From assembly GCF_028476545.1 (NCBI RefSeq), contig NW_026732323.1, positions 328,501 to 392,500 on the forward strand: DNA of 64,000 nucleotides. Reading direction: 5' to 3'. Of this stretch, positions 37,560 to 49,145 are shown one piece after another. Numbering within the stretch: the stretch's first letter is position 1; every line of letters begins with the position of its first letter. This DNA is from Physella acuta. Lineage: Eukaryota; Mollusca; Gastropoda; Physidae. The notes beneath the pieces are model-generated. The model was not told the origin of the DNA, ran no database searches, and saw only the letters and a program-made list of their open reading frames with translations. The translations under genes were made by a program, and so were the position numbers.

Positions 37560-38899
37560 TAGGTACCCACCATTTACTTAAATAAATTGAACTCATTCTT
37601 GAATCCAATCGATACTTTATAAAAACTGAATCAAACATCTAGAAAAATGGCACGATTTAAGATTGCCAACAGGACCAATCACAGCAGTAAATAAGGAAGT
37701 TAGACTCAGGCTAGAGTTTAACATTAACACAGCGAAATCCACCCCTAGGTATTGAATAGAAAATACTGCTATTGTTTTTATCATGATTTGTGTACAAGTG
37801 TCTACAGCTCGATATTTCTAAATATAAACTTATATTTTTTATTGAGCAACAGATTTGTATCAAAACAATAAAATCGAGTTTAGATGAGTTTAGATGAACT
37901 AATGCAAGGACTTTATAGCCGTACGTGGTAAAATATTTTGTTAAAAGAATCTAAAGTTAGAAAATAAAATGCTTTTGATGAAGATGTTTTTAAAATTTGA
38001 ATCAGCTTCACCGCATGCATGTTATAAGAGATTGTTGTTTGGTAATACAATCTTCAATAAATAATTTCGTTTATTTTTCAAGTTTTAGTTTTTGATTTGT
38101 GTGTATTATTACTGCTGGTGATTCAGGAGTTGGTACACTTGCTGCAGTACGTATAGGTCCGTGTAGGTCTTACATCACCTGACTGCGATACATGAGCCGC
38201 GGAATGGACACCAGCGAGTTGACGAGATTCCTTCCGTAATGTTGTTGACATGGAATAAAAATGTGCTTTTTAGATTTAGGACCATAAAAATAATAAATGA
38301 TAAAATTTTATTAAAAACTTAAGCCTAAAATTAATTCAGAAATTTAATATTTTTAGAATCAATGCTATACAAGTTGCAGATCCAGAGAACTTGAAAATAA
38401 TTTGTTGAGTTTAAGGCTACATTTCTATTTATTTTCATCAAGCCTAAGTTATAACCCGATGTTTCACTTTCGTAAGACAAACATTGATTGGCTGTAAAGG
38501 AACTCCGTGATCGATTTCTGACAGCCCCACTTCATAGTTATTTTGTTTACAAAACTTTGCAGATCAAGTTTTTAAATAACTATGCAAATTTAAACACCAT
38601 GACCTATTTTTTCTATTTTTAGCTTACAATGTGTACAATAAAATTTATGGCGGCCATTGTTTATGTCGCCATTACACGTGAAAACCAAATTGTTTTAGCT
38701 TTTTTTTAAATTTCTATTTAGTTACCAAAAATATTAAAAACATCAAATACAACCAATCTTTAGTAAAGTCCGAAAAAAAAACAGACAGACAGGATTTTAT
38801 AACCATGTTAATTGTAACTACGCCGTGCAAGATTTTTAAATTAATTTATGTACCTCTCAATTACCTATGAGACTTTTCTCGCTGGTGTCCATTGAGGGC
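37560..38899. other. Unannotated AT-rich DNA
   Basis: No gene recognised. A 16-bp inverted pair occurs at 38207-38222 (AATGGACACCAGCGAG) and 38878-38893. Confidence 0.5.
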
Positions 38900-39853
<954 letters not shown>

Positions 39854-41035
39854 AGATGCCAAACTTCGAAACAACGCCGTTAAATTATCTTTCTGAAAAT
39901 TCCGATGACATAGCATTTCTATTTCTCGCATTTAATAGAAGAGAAAATGATTGGCAGTCTATTAAATCGGATCTTGTGTGTTTTATTTTAACATAGCAAC
40001 AGACCTAAAATACACTTGTTGTATTTTTAAAAATGTTTTTATAGTCTATACTTAGCGCAATTTCTCTATTTTAAGATGGTGGACGAATACATGGACGAAC
40101 ACTCAGCAAATTTACGATATCCTGGATACTCTACGTATTTCATCTCGCAGTGAGGCTAATTGTATGTGTGTGTGTGTCTGTGTGTGTGTAACTCTCTGTG
40201 TGTGTGTCCGTGTGTCTGTGTGTGTATGCGTGTGTGCAATGCAGAAATGTAATCCCATATTTGTTTAATTGCGACGTTAAGTGTTTTATTTCAGTTTTTA
40301 TCCAAATACCTGATGCCAAATTTGAAACTGGTCTGCAGACCAAACGATATTCTCCCACACAATATTGTTGTAGGTTGTGGAATTAGACCAGGAATATCAT
40401 GTCGTTCATCAGACGACCTTGTTCTAAGTGATGACTCATCTAATGACTGACTTTAGATGTATCACTTTTTTAATAATAATAGCTTGTATATTATATTTTT
40501 TAAATTTGTATTTTTTTCAAAACATTTTATGTAATTAGAAACATCAAATTTAAATCTGGCTCTAATTGGACATTTCAATGCTTCTATGTGCATTATTCCT
40601 TTTTTTTTTCACTCAACACGCTACTGCGCACCTCCTCCACTCCTAGTTTCCGTTGATCTAAAAATACCCTCCTGCTCACGTGATCCAAGTGTTTGAACAC
40701 ACAGGAAAATTACCTCCCTTAGTCGTAGTTACCGAAAGACGTCTCGAGGTAATTAATTACCACTTTCTTCGTCCAGTGAGATTTCTGCCCCCAGCTGTTG
40801 CAATCAAACAACCATAGAGTGTGTGGGATGTTTTTTTTACGGGAGTGTCGCCTTTCGGTGATTAGAATATACTTTAAATCTTAAAGTCGTTAGCGGCCGC
40901 CCAGTTTTGCTGATTGTGCTGTGTAATTGTGAAACAACCTTGGCTATGGGGAGCCCTGACGTCCGTTGTTAATTCCTCTGTCTCCTCCAATACCCCACGC
41001 TTAACTTCAATGTATAATCGGATACACTCGTTTTA
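39854..41035. other. Unannotated DNA with a (TG)n tract
   Basis: A TG-rich microsatellite lies at 40162-40236. A 14-bp palindrome GGTAATTAATTACC sits near 40747-40760. No gene recognised. Confidence 0.5.
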
Positions 41036-41560
41036 AGAAGGTAAAGTTCTGAAAGGTAGCCAGATTTTTTCCCCTAAATAGGTAAAGTTATGAAGGGTAG
41101 CCAGATTTTTTCCACTATTGTTATTTAGGTAAAGTTATGAAGGGTAGCCAGATTTTTTCTCCTATTGTTAAATAGGTAAAGTTATGAAGGGTAGCCAGAT
41201 TTTTTCCACTATTGCTAAATAGGTAAAGTTATGAAGGGTAGCCAGATTTTTTCCCCTAAATAGGTAAAGTTATGAAGGGTAGCCAGATTTTTTCCCCTAA
41301 ATAGGTAAAGTTATGAAGGGTAGCCAGATTTTTTCCACTATTGTTATTTAGGTAAAGTTATGAAGGGTAGCCAGATTTTTTCTCCTATTGTTAAATAGGT
41401 AAAGTTATGAAGGGTAGCCAGATTTTTTCCACTATTGCTAAATAGGTAAAGTTATGAAGGGTAGCCAGATTTTTTCCCATAAATAGGTAAAGTTATGAAG
41501 GGTAGCCAGATTTTTTCCCCTAAATAGGTAAAGTTATGAAGGGTAGCCAGATTTCTTACA
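41035..41560. repeat. Minisatellite, 40-52 bp units
   Basis: About 12 copies of GGTAAAGTTATGAAGGGTAG CCAGATTTTTTCC with variable linkers (CCTAAATA, ACTATTGTTATTTA, TCCTATTGTTAAATA). The order of linkers recurs, showing a duplicated block of several units. Confidence 0.94.
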
Positions 41561-41714
41561 GTTTTCTCTGTAACTAATTTAAGCACGAGTTAAAAATAAA
41601 ATGGGATGCTAAATAGATATTGTATATTTATCTTAATTAAGGATTATAGTAAGGATTACTGTTCTGGTGGTAGATGTTTATATGGTTGAATATGGTGTGA
41701 CTCTAGGTGACTTT

Positions 41715-41865
41715 CATGTGTCTGGTGTTGGTGTTGATGTGTCTGATGTTGTTGTATCTGATGCTGAAAGTGATGTATCTGATGCTGGTAGTGATGTGTC
41801 TGATGCTGGTAGAGATATGTCTGTTGTTGGTGATGTTGTATCTGATGCTGGTAGCGGAGTGTCAT
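41715..41865. repeat. Degenerate short repeat (GATGTGTCTGATGCTGGTA type)
   Basis: About eight imperfect 15-18 bp copies. They create acidic or hydrophobic repeat frames on the plus strand and a His/Gln-rich frame on the minus strand. No splice or start context supports a gene. Confidence 0.75.
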
Positions 41866-41869
41866 CGTA

Positions 41870-43190
41870 AACTAATGAATAATATAAACACACTCATAGA
41901 CACAGACATGGGCATAGTTATTCTACTACTGTATCACATCACCCAATGAAGTCAGCAACAACATCACCCATGGAACGCAACAAGACAACAGCAATTTTGT
42001 TTCCTGCACTAATAATTTCGCCTTTAAAAAACCATTATCACAAAGTTAAAGCCCATATATTGTAACTGCTATTTAATTTACACCATACTAGAACACGTCT
42101 AATACTTAATTGAAGATTCTTTTCTTCAGAAGCTTATTGTAATGACTAGATTATTTTGGAACACCGACTAACATTGGATGTAATTTGGAACAGTGAGAAA
42201 AAAGCACAAGTTTGTCTCAGCCCCTATGCACGTTAAAGTATTCCCCATATAGTTCACCTCTGTTGTTGATCGCCTACATAATTAACTAGAAGAAAATATC
42301 CGCGTCTTGAAAAAGATCTTCTCTTTTGTAACTGTCGCGTTTTTTGCCAGTTATTGCCGGTTATTGAAAACATTTGCTGGTTTGATTCGATTCTGTATTA
42401 CGAACTGATCATAGTTTTAGAGATATAAATCACATTTTGAACACAGAGGACGAGAGGAAATAGAAACTTAGAGGCGTAGGATACACCCTACAGGTGTGGT
42501 TGTAGTTAGAATCTGGAATAAGGCTGGAATTATGGTTGGCTTTTAGAGGTAGATTTAGTAATGGGGTTGGTTCCAGATTTTATCCTACACTTGCTAAGTG
42601 CTAAACCCTCGACACCGAGGAGATGTATTGCTGTGTAGTCCATCCCACTCAGTTACAATCATACACATCACACAAACACTTAAACATGTACTCACGTATG
42701 TACACACAAGCATACACAAAATATATGTATGCATATTTGTATATACAAAAACATATATCTCTAATATTAATGCATACATAACTTGTAATCATAATGTACA
42801 GTTTTCAAATAAAAGTTTGAGTTACTAAAGAGACAATTCTACATAAAGCGCGACATTAATAAAAACATATAAATTATTCCCAGATCGTCTTTATATAGCT
42901 GGGTGGTTTCCCTTAGACGAGTGGCTTATAAAATATTGAGTCGCGCGCTATTAACTGCGTTACAGTTTTTAATTTGACAACTTCATTTGGATCTCAGTTC
43001 ATCAAGTTTTTTTTAACAGAATCATTTTTAGAATCAGGCTCAGCTGAGGGTATTAAATTCTTCTGCTCAGGGGAGAGAAGTGGCGTGTTCTTTTTTTTTC
43101 AATATCTCGCGAGGTGTCAAGATTTAAAGGCACTAAACACGTGGAAGCTTTTTAAGAAAATGTAAAAGATTAATTGGGTTGAGTGTTAGT
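41870..43190. other. Unannotated AT-rich DNA
   Basis: Unique sequence; short frames only. Confidence 0.5.
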
Positions 43191-43275
43191 AAAGAACATA
43201 GTGCTGACCACATTATTCCTTCACTTGACCCACTGACCGGCAGGTTCAAAAGGGGCGAGTTTACTTTAAGTATCA
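43190..43275 (+). mobile_element. SINE 3' fragment
   Basis: GTGCTGACCACATTATTCCT, then GACCGGCAGGTTCAAAAGGG and GAGTTTACTTTAA match the 3' part of the SINE at 57240-57495. Confidence 0.6.
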
Positions 43276-43714
43276 AGGAAATTTAAAAGTAAATGTATGG
43301 TATCTTGAATATCAAGTCCCTAACATTGCGTGTGTTTATGTAATTGTGTATCTGAGTACAAACTAGCGTCAGGTTTAAGCTGATTTCTATTGAGATTTGA
43401 TGATACAAAACAGCGTCGGATTAAGGCTGGTTTCTTTTGAGATTTCATGAAAAGAATTGATGAAGATAGTTGTGGTGTAGTACATTGTGAAGTTCGCTTC
43501 AGATTTTGTGTCGATAAGGACGAAGGAAGTAGCGCTTGGACTAAATTATTACAACGACACTATACTTTAGTTTGTGACTGGGTCCACATTTTGTGTATTC
43601 AGAGAGTTCTATCTCCGTCAACTTGTCGAGCCTTTGAGCCTGGGTCCACCGGTCAAAAATCATCATTGCTGGTTATAAGGAGAAAAGATGTACCCAATAC
43701 AGCACAAGTAAAGT

Positions 43715-43925
43715 TAGATTTCGAACGTGAAGGTCCATGGGGCAAGTGATGTAGAGTTCACCTGTTTCTGTGACCTTGGCTAATGAGGGATAGTGTGATC
43801 AGCACTATGCCTAGCCGCCTTTACTTTCCCTAACGTGAGTTAGGTACTCATTAGAGCTGGGTGGCCTCAGGGACGTTCTACTGACTTGAACCCGGATATA
43901 GGCAATACTAAATTATAATAACTGT
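43715..43925 (-). mobile_element. SINE, minus strand
   Basis: Read on the minus strand: GGGTTCAAGTCAGTAGAACG, then CAGCTCTAATGAGTACCTAA, GTTAGGGAAAGTAAAGGCGG, TAGTGCTGATCACACTATCC and GTGAACTCTACATCACTTGC. These are the same blocks in the same order as the other family members. The 3' part of a 100-codon frame at 43447-43749 lies in this SINE. Confidence 0.72.
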
Positions 43926-44416
43926 TTCTGAAAAAAAAAGATTGTATACGCAGTTTCAAGTCTAAATGTTTAGAAGAACATATTCCGAAATTTACACAAT
44001 TAAATATTGAAAAAATATGATTAATGCACCTATAATATCACAAAATGTAGAACTAAATGCATGGTAAAATATTGTACTAAACTGCCAACAAACATGGAAC
44101 TAAATTCAGCGTGTGCTAAGAAAAGAAAAACGACGCCTCCCACTGGCACTTTACACTATTCCACCGCTGGTACCATTAAAATATCCGACTGTCAAAAATT
44201 GTAATCAAATAATTTCAGCCTAATTCGTTGCAGGATCCATAACTAACCTATTCCTGTAACTAGATTTCTATAAATAACTTCCATCCTAGAATAGTTATTG
44301 ATGATGGAGGGCGTAGCGCCTAATTTGCTTTAATTATTCACAACCCTAAATCAAAACAATGAGCTCAGATTCCCAAAATAATTTCCCCCCCGAAGGCGGA
44401 GACCACAGCGTACAAG

Positions 44417-44787
44417 CCCCCCCCCCCCCCCCCCCCCCCCCAAAAAAATATAAAGAAATTTCAATTCGTTTTCATTTTCCTATTTGTTTTTTCTTCTCTT
44501 CCACCCCGCACCCTCCCCTCCCCCAGTCCGCCCATGATCAATATCTTTACCTTGCGAAACGAATCTCCTTCTTATAATCTTATTGGCATTGTTTTTATTT
44601 GATAGAATCGGTCAATACAGCTAAACAGTGTTGGAATATGTAAACTCGATTTCGGAATTCGCCTGATTGTAATAAGATTGACCTTATTGATTCTACCGAT
44701 ATCCCGATGTCAAAGTATCAACAGACGGTTGCATTTTCCGCGTGATTAGGGGTGAGGACGTGTGGGGGGGGGGGGGGGGGGGGGGGG
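44417..44787. repeat. Poly-C(25) and poly-G(24) tracts 320 bp apart
   Basis: Pure C at 44417-44441 and pure G at 44764-44787 lie on the same strand, flanking unique AT-rich DNA. Tracts this long can form G-quadruplex or i-motif structures and could pair with each other. Confidence 0.85.
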
Positions 44788-44789
44788 CA

Positions 44790-45116
44790 AGTCCCAAATG
44801 GTCACCGGCATCAATCATCAATTCGTTAACGATCCAAGCGACAAGTAGCAATTTGTGTCAAGTCTCTGCGCTTTCTGGAGTCGGCACGTGGGTTACCTAT
44901 TAACGATAGATTATCTTTTGTTCGCTGGTCAGCAGAGTGAGGTTGTGCTCCGTGGGTGGCCTTGATCAGTATTTACAGCGGCACTTAACGTTCTTATGCT
45001 ATTTTGTTGTTCACTTCATTTCTTGTTGTTTATCAATATAATGATTTTTTTCCACTAAACAAAGTTCTTCCAAACTTTGCTAAGGTATGTAGATTATATA
45101 TATAAATAAAAAATGA

Positions 45117-45183
<67 letters not shown>

Positions 45184-45720
45184 CCTGTATAAGATACGTC
45201 AAGTAAGCATTAGAGTCATTTAGTGTGCACTTTAATATTTTGTAGGCCCCCTATACTGCCCTATAGGCTTAAAATCTCTCAGCACCTACTTTTCACCATT
45301 TATATTGTTTTAGATTTGTTTACGCATGTATTTTCACTTAAAAAATTTGATATACTGTTTATAAAGATCTACCATTGCCCTCTTTTTCAACATTTATATT
45401 GTTTTAGATTTTAAAATTTTTTTTAAAGTATTTTTACTTATAAAATGTTATATACTGTTTATAGTTATTCATCTGAATATATTCATGTGGTATGAATATT
45501 TAAAAAAAAAACATTACCTCCATAGAACTAAGCTTATTTCTAAAGTGTATTGGCTAAATCAATGCAAACCATAATTCAATACATCCTAATTTAAAAGATC
45601 AATACGTGTCTAGAACGAGAAATTAAAGAAACAAAAGGGGAAGAAAATATGTGCCTGATGGCACTGGGATCATTGTTCTAGACGTCTCGATCGCCTGGGG
45701 TCAACCTCACCACCAGGCAC
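44790..45720. other. Unannotated DNA with a (TA)n tract
   Basis: A (TA)n run lies at 45118-45180 and a duplicated AT-rich block (ATTTATATTGTTTTAGATTT) at about 45300 and 45392. No gene recognised. Confidence 0.5.
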
Positions 45721-45729
45721 TTAGTTCTA

Positions 45730-45830
45730 TGCAGGTAAGGTTACCTAGAGCCGTAAGGTAAGGTTACCTAGAGCTATACAGGTAACGTTACCTAGAGCCG
45801 TACAGGTAAGGTTACCTTACAGCCATACAG
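45730..45830. repeat. Short tandem repeat, about 26 bp x 4
   Basis: Copies of CAGGTAAGGTTACCTAGAGC plus a few bases. Each unit holds the palindrome GGTAAGGTTACC. Confidence 0.85.
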
Positions 45831-46014
45831 ATGAAACTTTAAGCAAACACATCTGATTGGCTAGTGTTGGAGGTGCTCAAGTTTCTCCACAACAAAAGAT
45901 GTTTTAAGTCTGGGGATTGTGTTATTTTTGGAAGAGGGGAGTAAGCTACTATTGACGCAGTAGAATTAGTTGGTTGCATGAATGCTCATAAGTTGGTACA
46001 GTTTTGGTGAAGTA

Positions 46015-46165
46015 CTGGTCATGGTTGGGTCCAGTAAAGGTGAAGAATTGGTCAAAGATTGGTAGTTTTGATACAGAATTGGTCAAGGATTGGTAAAGTT
46101 TTTGTAAAGATATGGTCAAGGATTGGTAAAATTGTGGTGATATTTAGTCAAGGGTTGGTAAAGTT
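46015..46165. repeat. Imperfect repeat of TTGGTCAAGGATTGGTAAAG
   Basis: Five to six diverged copies of 25-35 bp. Confidence 0.75.
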
Positions 46166-46169
46166 TTGG

Positions 46170-47500
46170 TTATTTTCAGTTTTTTTTAAACAGCGTAATT
46201 ATGCCATCCAATTAAAAAGACTAGATGATTGTTTGATTAACTGTATATTTATCAAAGAGTGGATGATCAAAGCTGGCGTCTGAAGTAAAGACTAACAGTG
46301 AAATATCTGCACACACAATCAAACACAAACAACCACTTTTTTTGTTCTCTATGAAAACAATCGTTCAACATGATAGCCGGTAGGTGGCTGTTGTAGTGCT
46401 GATGGTATGTGGTTGTTGTAGTTCTGATGGTATGTGGTGTGTCACCGGCTTTTAATCCGTCGAATAGATACAAATTGTGATGTGGTTTTATTGCTATGTT
46501 TTTTTTCTGACTATCTTCTATGCCATCGAATAGATGCAAAAATTGATCAAGTTTGTGTCGACACCGGCTTTTAAGCCATCAAATCGACACAAACTGATGT
46601 TTTAAAACTGTTTACAAAAATAATTTCTGTCCTCAACTTTACTAGACGACCTAACGATGTTTAACCTGATTAGTTGAAATTAGCTTACCCAACAACAATG
46701 GAGGTGTAGTTAAATAGTAGGCTACGTCCCTCCCCTCCACCGCCCCTCTTTCTATTCAGCTCATGATGATAAAACTCCCCACTCCCCAACGCCCCCACAC
46801 ACCCCACCCCTCTACTCCCATTGAACTCAAAAAGCACGAGCGTTTAAAAACCTTTCATTCCATTGTTCCCTAGCATCGCTGGCCGTTACGTGCCCGGTGG
46901 CTAGTACTCACACTCTGCACGTGTAAACCAACTCCAGCACCAGGCAAAAGCTGTAGTTCAGTGACGTCAAGTTGGCGTTGGTTACCTAACGTGATGGTAC
47001 AATCAAATAAGGCTGATAGACACAGACACACTTTGGTGTCTTTCTACTGGCTCAAAAGTAGAAAGAAGTCGACATATTTAAAGTGCAATCTTTTGTTGAA
47101 AATGTTGGAACTTGACACATCTTAACACCCATGTTACATGATGTACTGTGAAAACATAATTAGGTAATGAATATGGGGAGGGTGTTGTGAAGGGTGTTGT
47201 GGCGAGGTGTTGTGATGTGTGTTGTGGTAGGTGTTGTGGTAGGTGTTGTCGTCGGTGCTTGAATTATGAAACATGACAAATGGCCCTACAGTTCCGTATT
47301 GTAAGTAGAAAATGAAATCCTGATGTCTGTTAGCCTAACGATGTACGATCACATGCCTTTTTTTGTCCTGACAGAGAGATAAACTGTAAATATTTTTCTT
47401 CACACAGATACAAGCAATTCTCATTTCCGCACAATAGTAACCAAACTTTCTCATATTCTCCCAATAATATTTGACATATTATCCACATACATACCGGCAT
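46170..47500. other. Unannotated DNA
   Basis: Small duplications (GCTGATGGTATGTGG at 46390-46440; ACACCGGCTTTTAA near 46440 and 46560; GTGTTGTGGTAGGT at 47190-47255). No gene recognised. Confidence 0.5.
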
Positions 47501-47504
47501 TTCT

Positions 47505-47870
47505 CATATTTTCACAATACATTTCTTAATTTCTTCTAATACATTTCTCATATTCTCCCAATACATTTCTCATATTCTTCCAACACATTTCTCATATTCT
47601 CCCAATACATTTTTCATATTCTCCCAATACATTTTTCATATTCTCCCAATACATTTCTCATATTCTCCCAATACATCTCTCATATTCTCCCAATACATTT
47701 CTTATATTCTCCCAATACATTTCTCATATTCTCCCAATACATTTTTCATATTCTCCCAATACATTTTTCATATTCTCCCAATACATTTCTCATATTCTCC
47801 CAATACATTTCTCATATTCTCCCAATACATCTCTCATATTCTCCCAATACATGTTTCGTACTATTCCAAT
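47505..47870. repeat. 22-bp minisatellite
   Basis: About 16 copies of CCCAATACATTTCTCATATT CT, with TTTTTC and TCTCTC variants recurring in order. Confidence 0.95.
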
Positions 47871-48439
47871 ACGTACCGGCATTTCGATATTCTCTAACGT
47901 GCTAAATATCACGGACACAGTTGGTCACTCAATGAGAAGACAATTCAACACATACACATTGTTCATGTTATTAACTAAGGCAAGCTAGTGTTAAATTACA
48001 AACGTGTCAAAGAGTGACCGATTGTGGGGGTGGGGCGGCGAAAGGGTGGGGTGGAATTAGGGGTGGGGCGGATTAAGGGTGGGACGGAGTAGTAGTGGGT
48101 TGGAATAAGAGGTGGGGTGGAGTAGGGGTTAGGACAACACCAAACGTTAATTATACGCTAGGTTTTGTCCTGAATACATGAAGTTCTGTAGGTCAGTAGC
48201 TCGCATACTGTGGCTTGGTTTATGTAGTGTGTTTGGGGAGGGGGTGGGCGGTGGATGGAATAGAATATAATAAAAGACACAAATCATATTGGTAAATTAA
48301 GTTGCAGGCCTACACGTATGTGATTGTTTGTGACATACAGAAGGTTGGAACAATAAACAATTCTACAGATTCATTTGTCATTTTTTTTTCTTTCGTTATT
48401 TTGACATTCACCAAGTAGGCCCCTAATCACAATACTTTA

Positions 48440-49030
48440 ATATTTCTATTGAATAGAGAACGGAGTTACAGTAAAAAAAATTCTACTGAATCGAGACCGG
48501 AGTTACAGTAAAAAAAAATTCTATTGAATAGAGAACGGAGTTACAGTAAAAATATTTCTATTGAATCAAGAACGGAGTTACTGTAAAAATATTTCTATTT
48601 AATAGAGAACGGAGTTACAGTAAAAATATTTCTATTGAATAGAGAACGGAGTTACAGTAAAAATATTTCTATTGAATAGAGAACGGAGTTACAGTAAAAA
48701 TATTTCTGTTGAATAGAGAACGGAATTACAGTAAAAATATTTCTATTGAATAGAGAACGGAGTTAAAGTAAAAATATTTCTATTGAATAGAGAACGGAGT
48801 TACAGTAAAAATATTTCTATTGAATAGAGAACGGAGTTACAGTAAAAATATTTCGATTGAATAGAGAACGGAGTTACAGTAAAACTATTTCTATTGAATA
48901 GAGAACGGAGTTACAGTAAAAAATATTTATTGAATAGAGAACGGAGTTACAGTAAAAATATTTCTATTGAATAGAGAGCGGAGTTACAGTAAAAATATTT
49001 CTATTGAATAGAGAACGGAGTTACAGTAAC
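48440..49030. repeat. 37-bp minisatellite abutting the first dehydrogenase exon
   Basis: About 16 copies of a unit made of GAATAGAGAACGGAGTTACA followed by GTAAAAATATTTCTATT. The last copy ends within about 10 bp of the leader of the dehydrogenase gene. Each unit contains TTACAG, a weak 3' splice-site-like motif. If the leader exon begins here, the array may be another splice-junction duplication, but no upstream exon was found to test this. Confidence 0.93.
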
Positions 49031-49145
49031 GTAGTTGGAAGTCTGGGTCACGAGTCTGACCGTGTATGAACCAGATAAAAACACGGCCACAGTTACATTA
49101 CACACTAGGGGAGATAACGCCACCATCTTCTGGCACATCGACAAG

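Noticed and set aside
36396-37585. Long Pro/Cys/His-rich and Gly/Glu-rich frames on both strands (up to 312 codons)
   Set aside because: A low-complexity C-rich array lacking stop codons. Several overlapping frames on both strands cannot all be real, and none has gene context.
38174-38251. Possible minus-strand first exon (ATG, 26 codons, donor GAT|GTAAGA)
   Set aside because: Weak start context and no signal peptide, domain or partner exon; expected by chance at this length.
43447-43749. 100-codon plus-strand frame with mixed composition
   Set aside because: Its end lies inside a minus-strand SINE, no splice sites or family features were seen, and the remainder is uninformative.
49035-49145. 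N-terminal extension of the dehydrogenase to 49035
   Set aside because: There is no ATG at 49035 and a stop sits directly upstream. The family's N-terminus begins about 10 residues before the conserved HGxxDLRLE motif, which fits the ATG at 49146.
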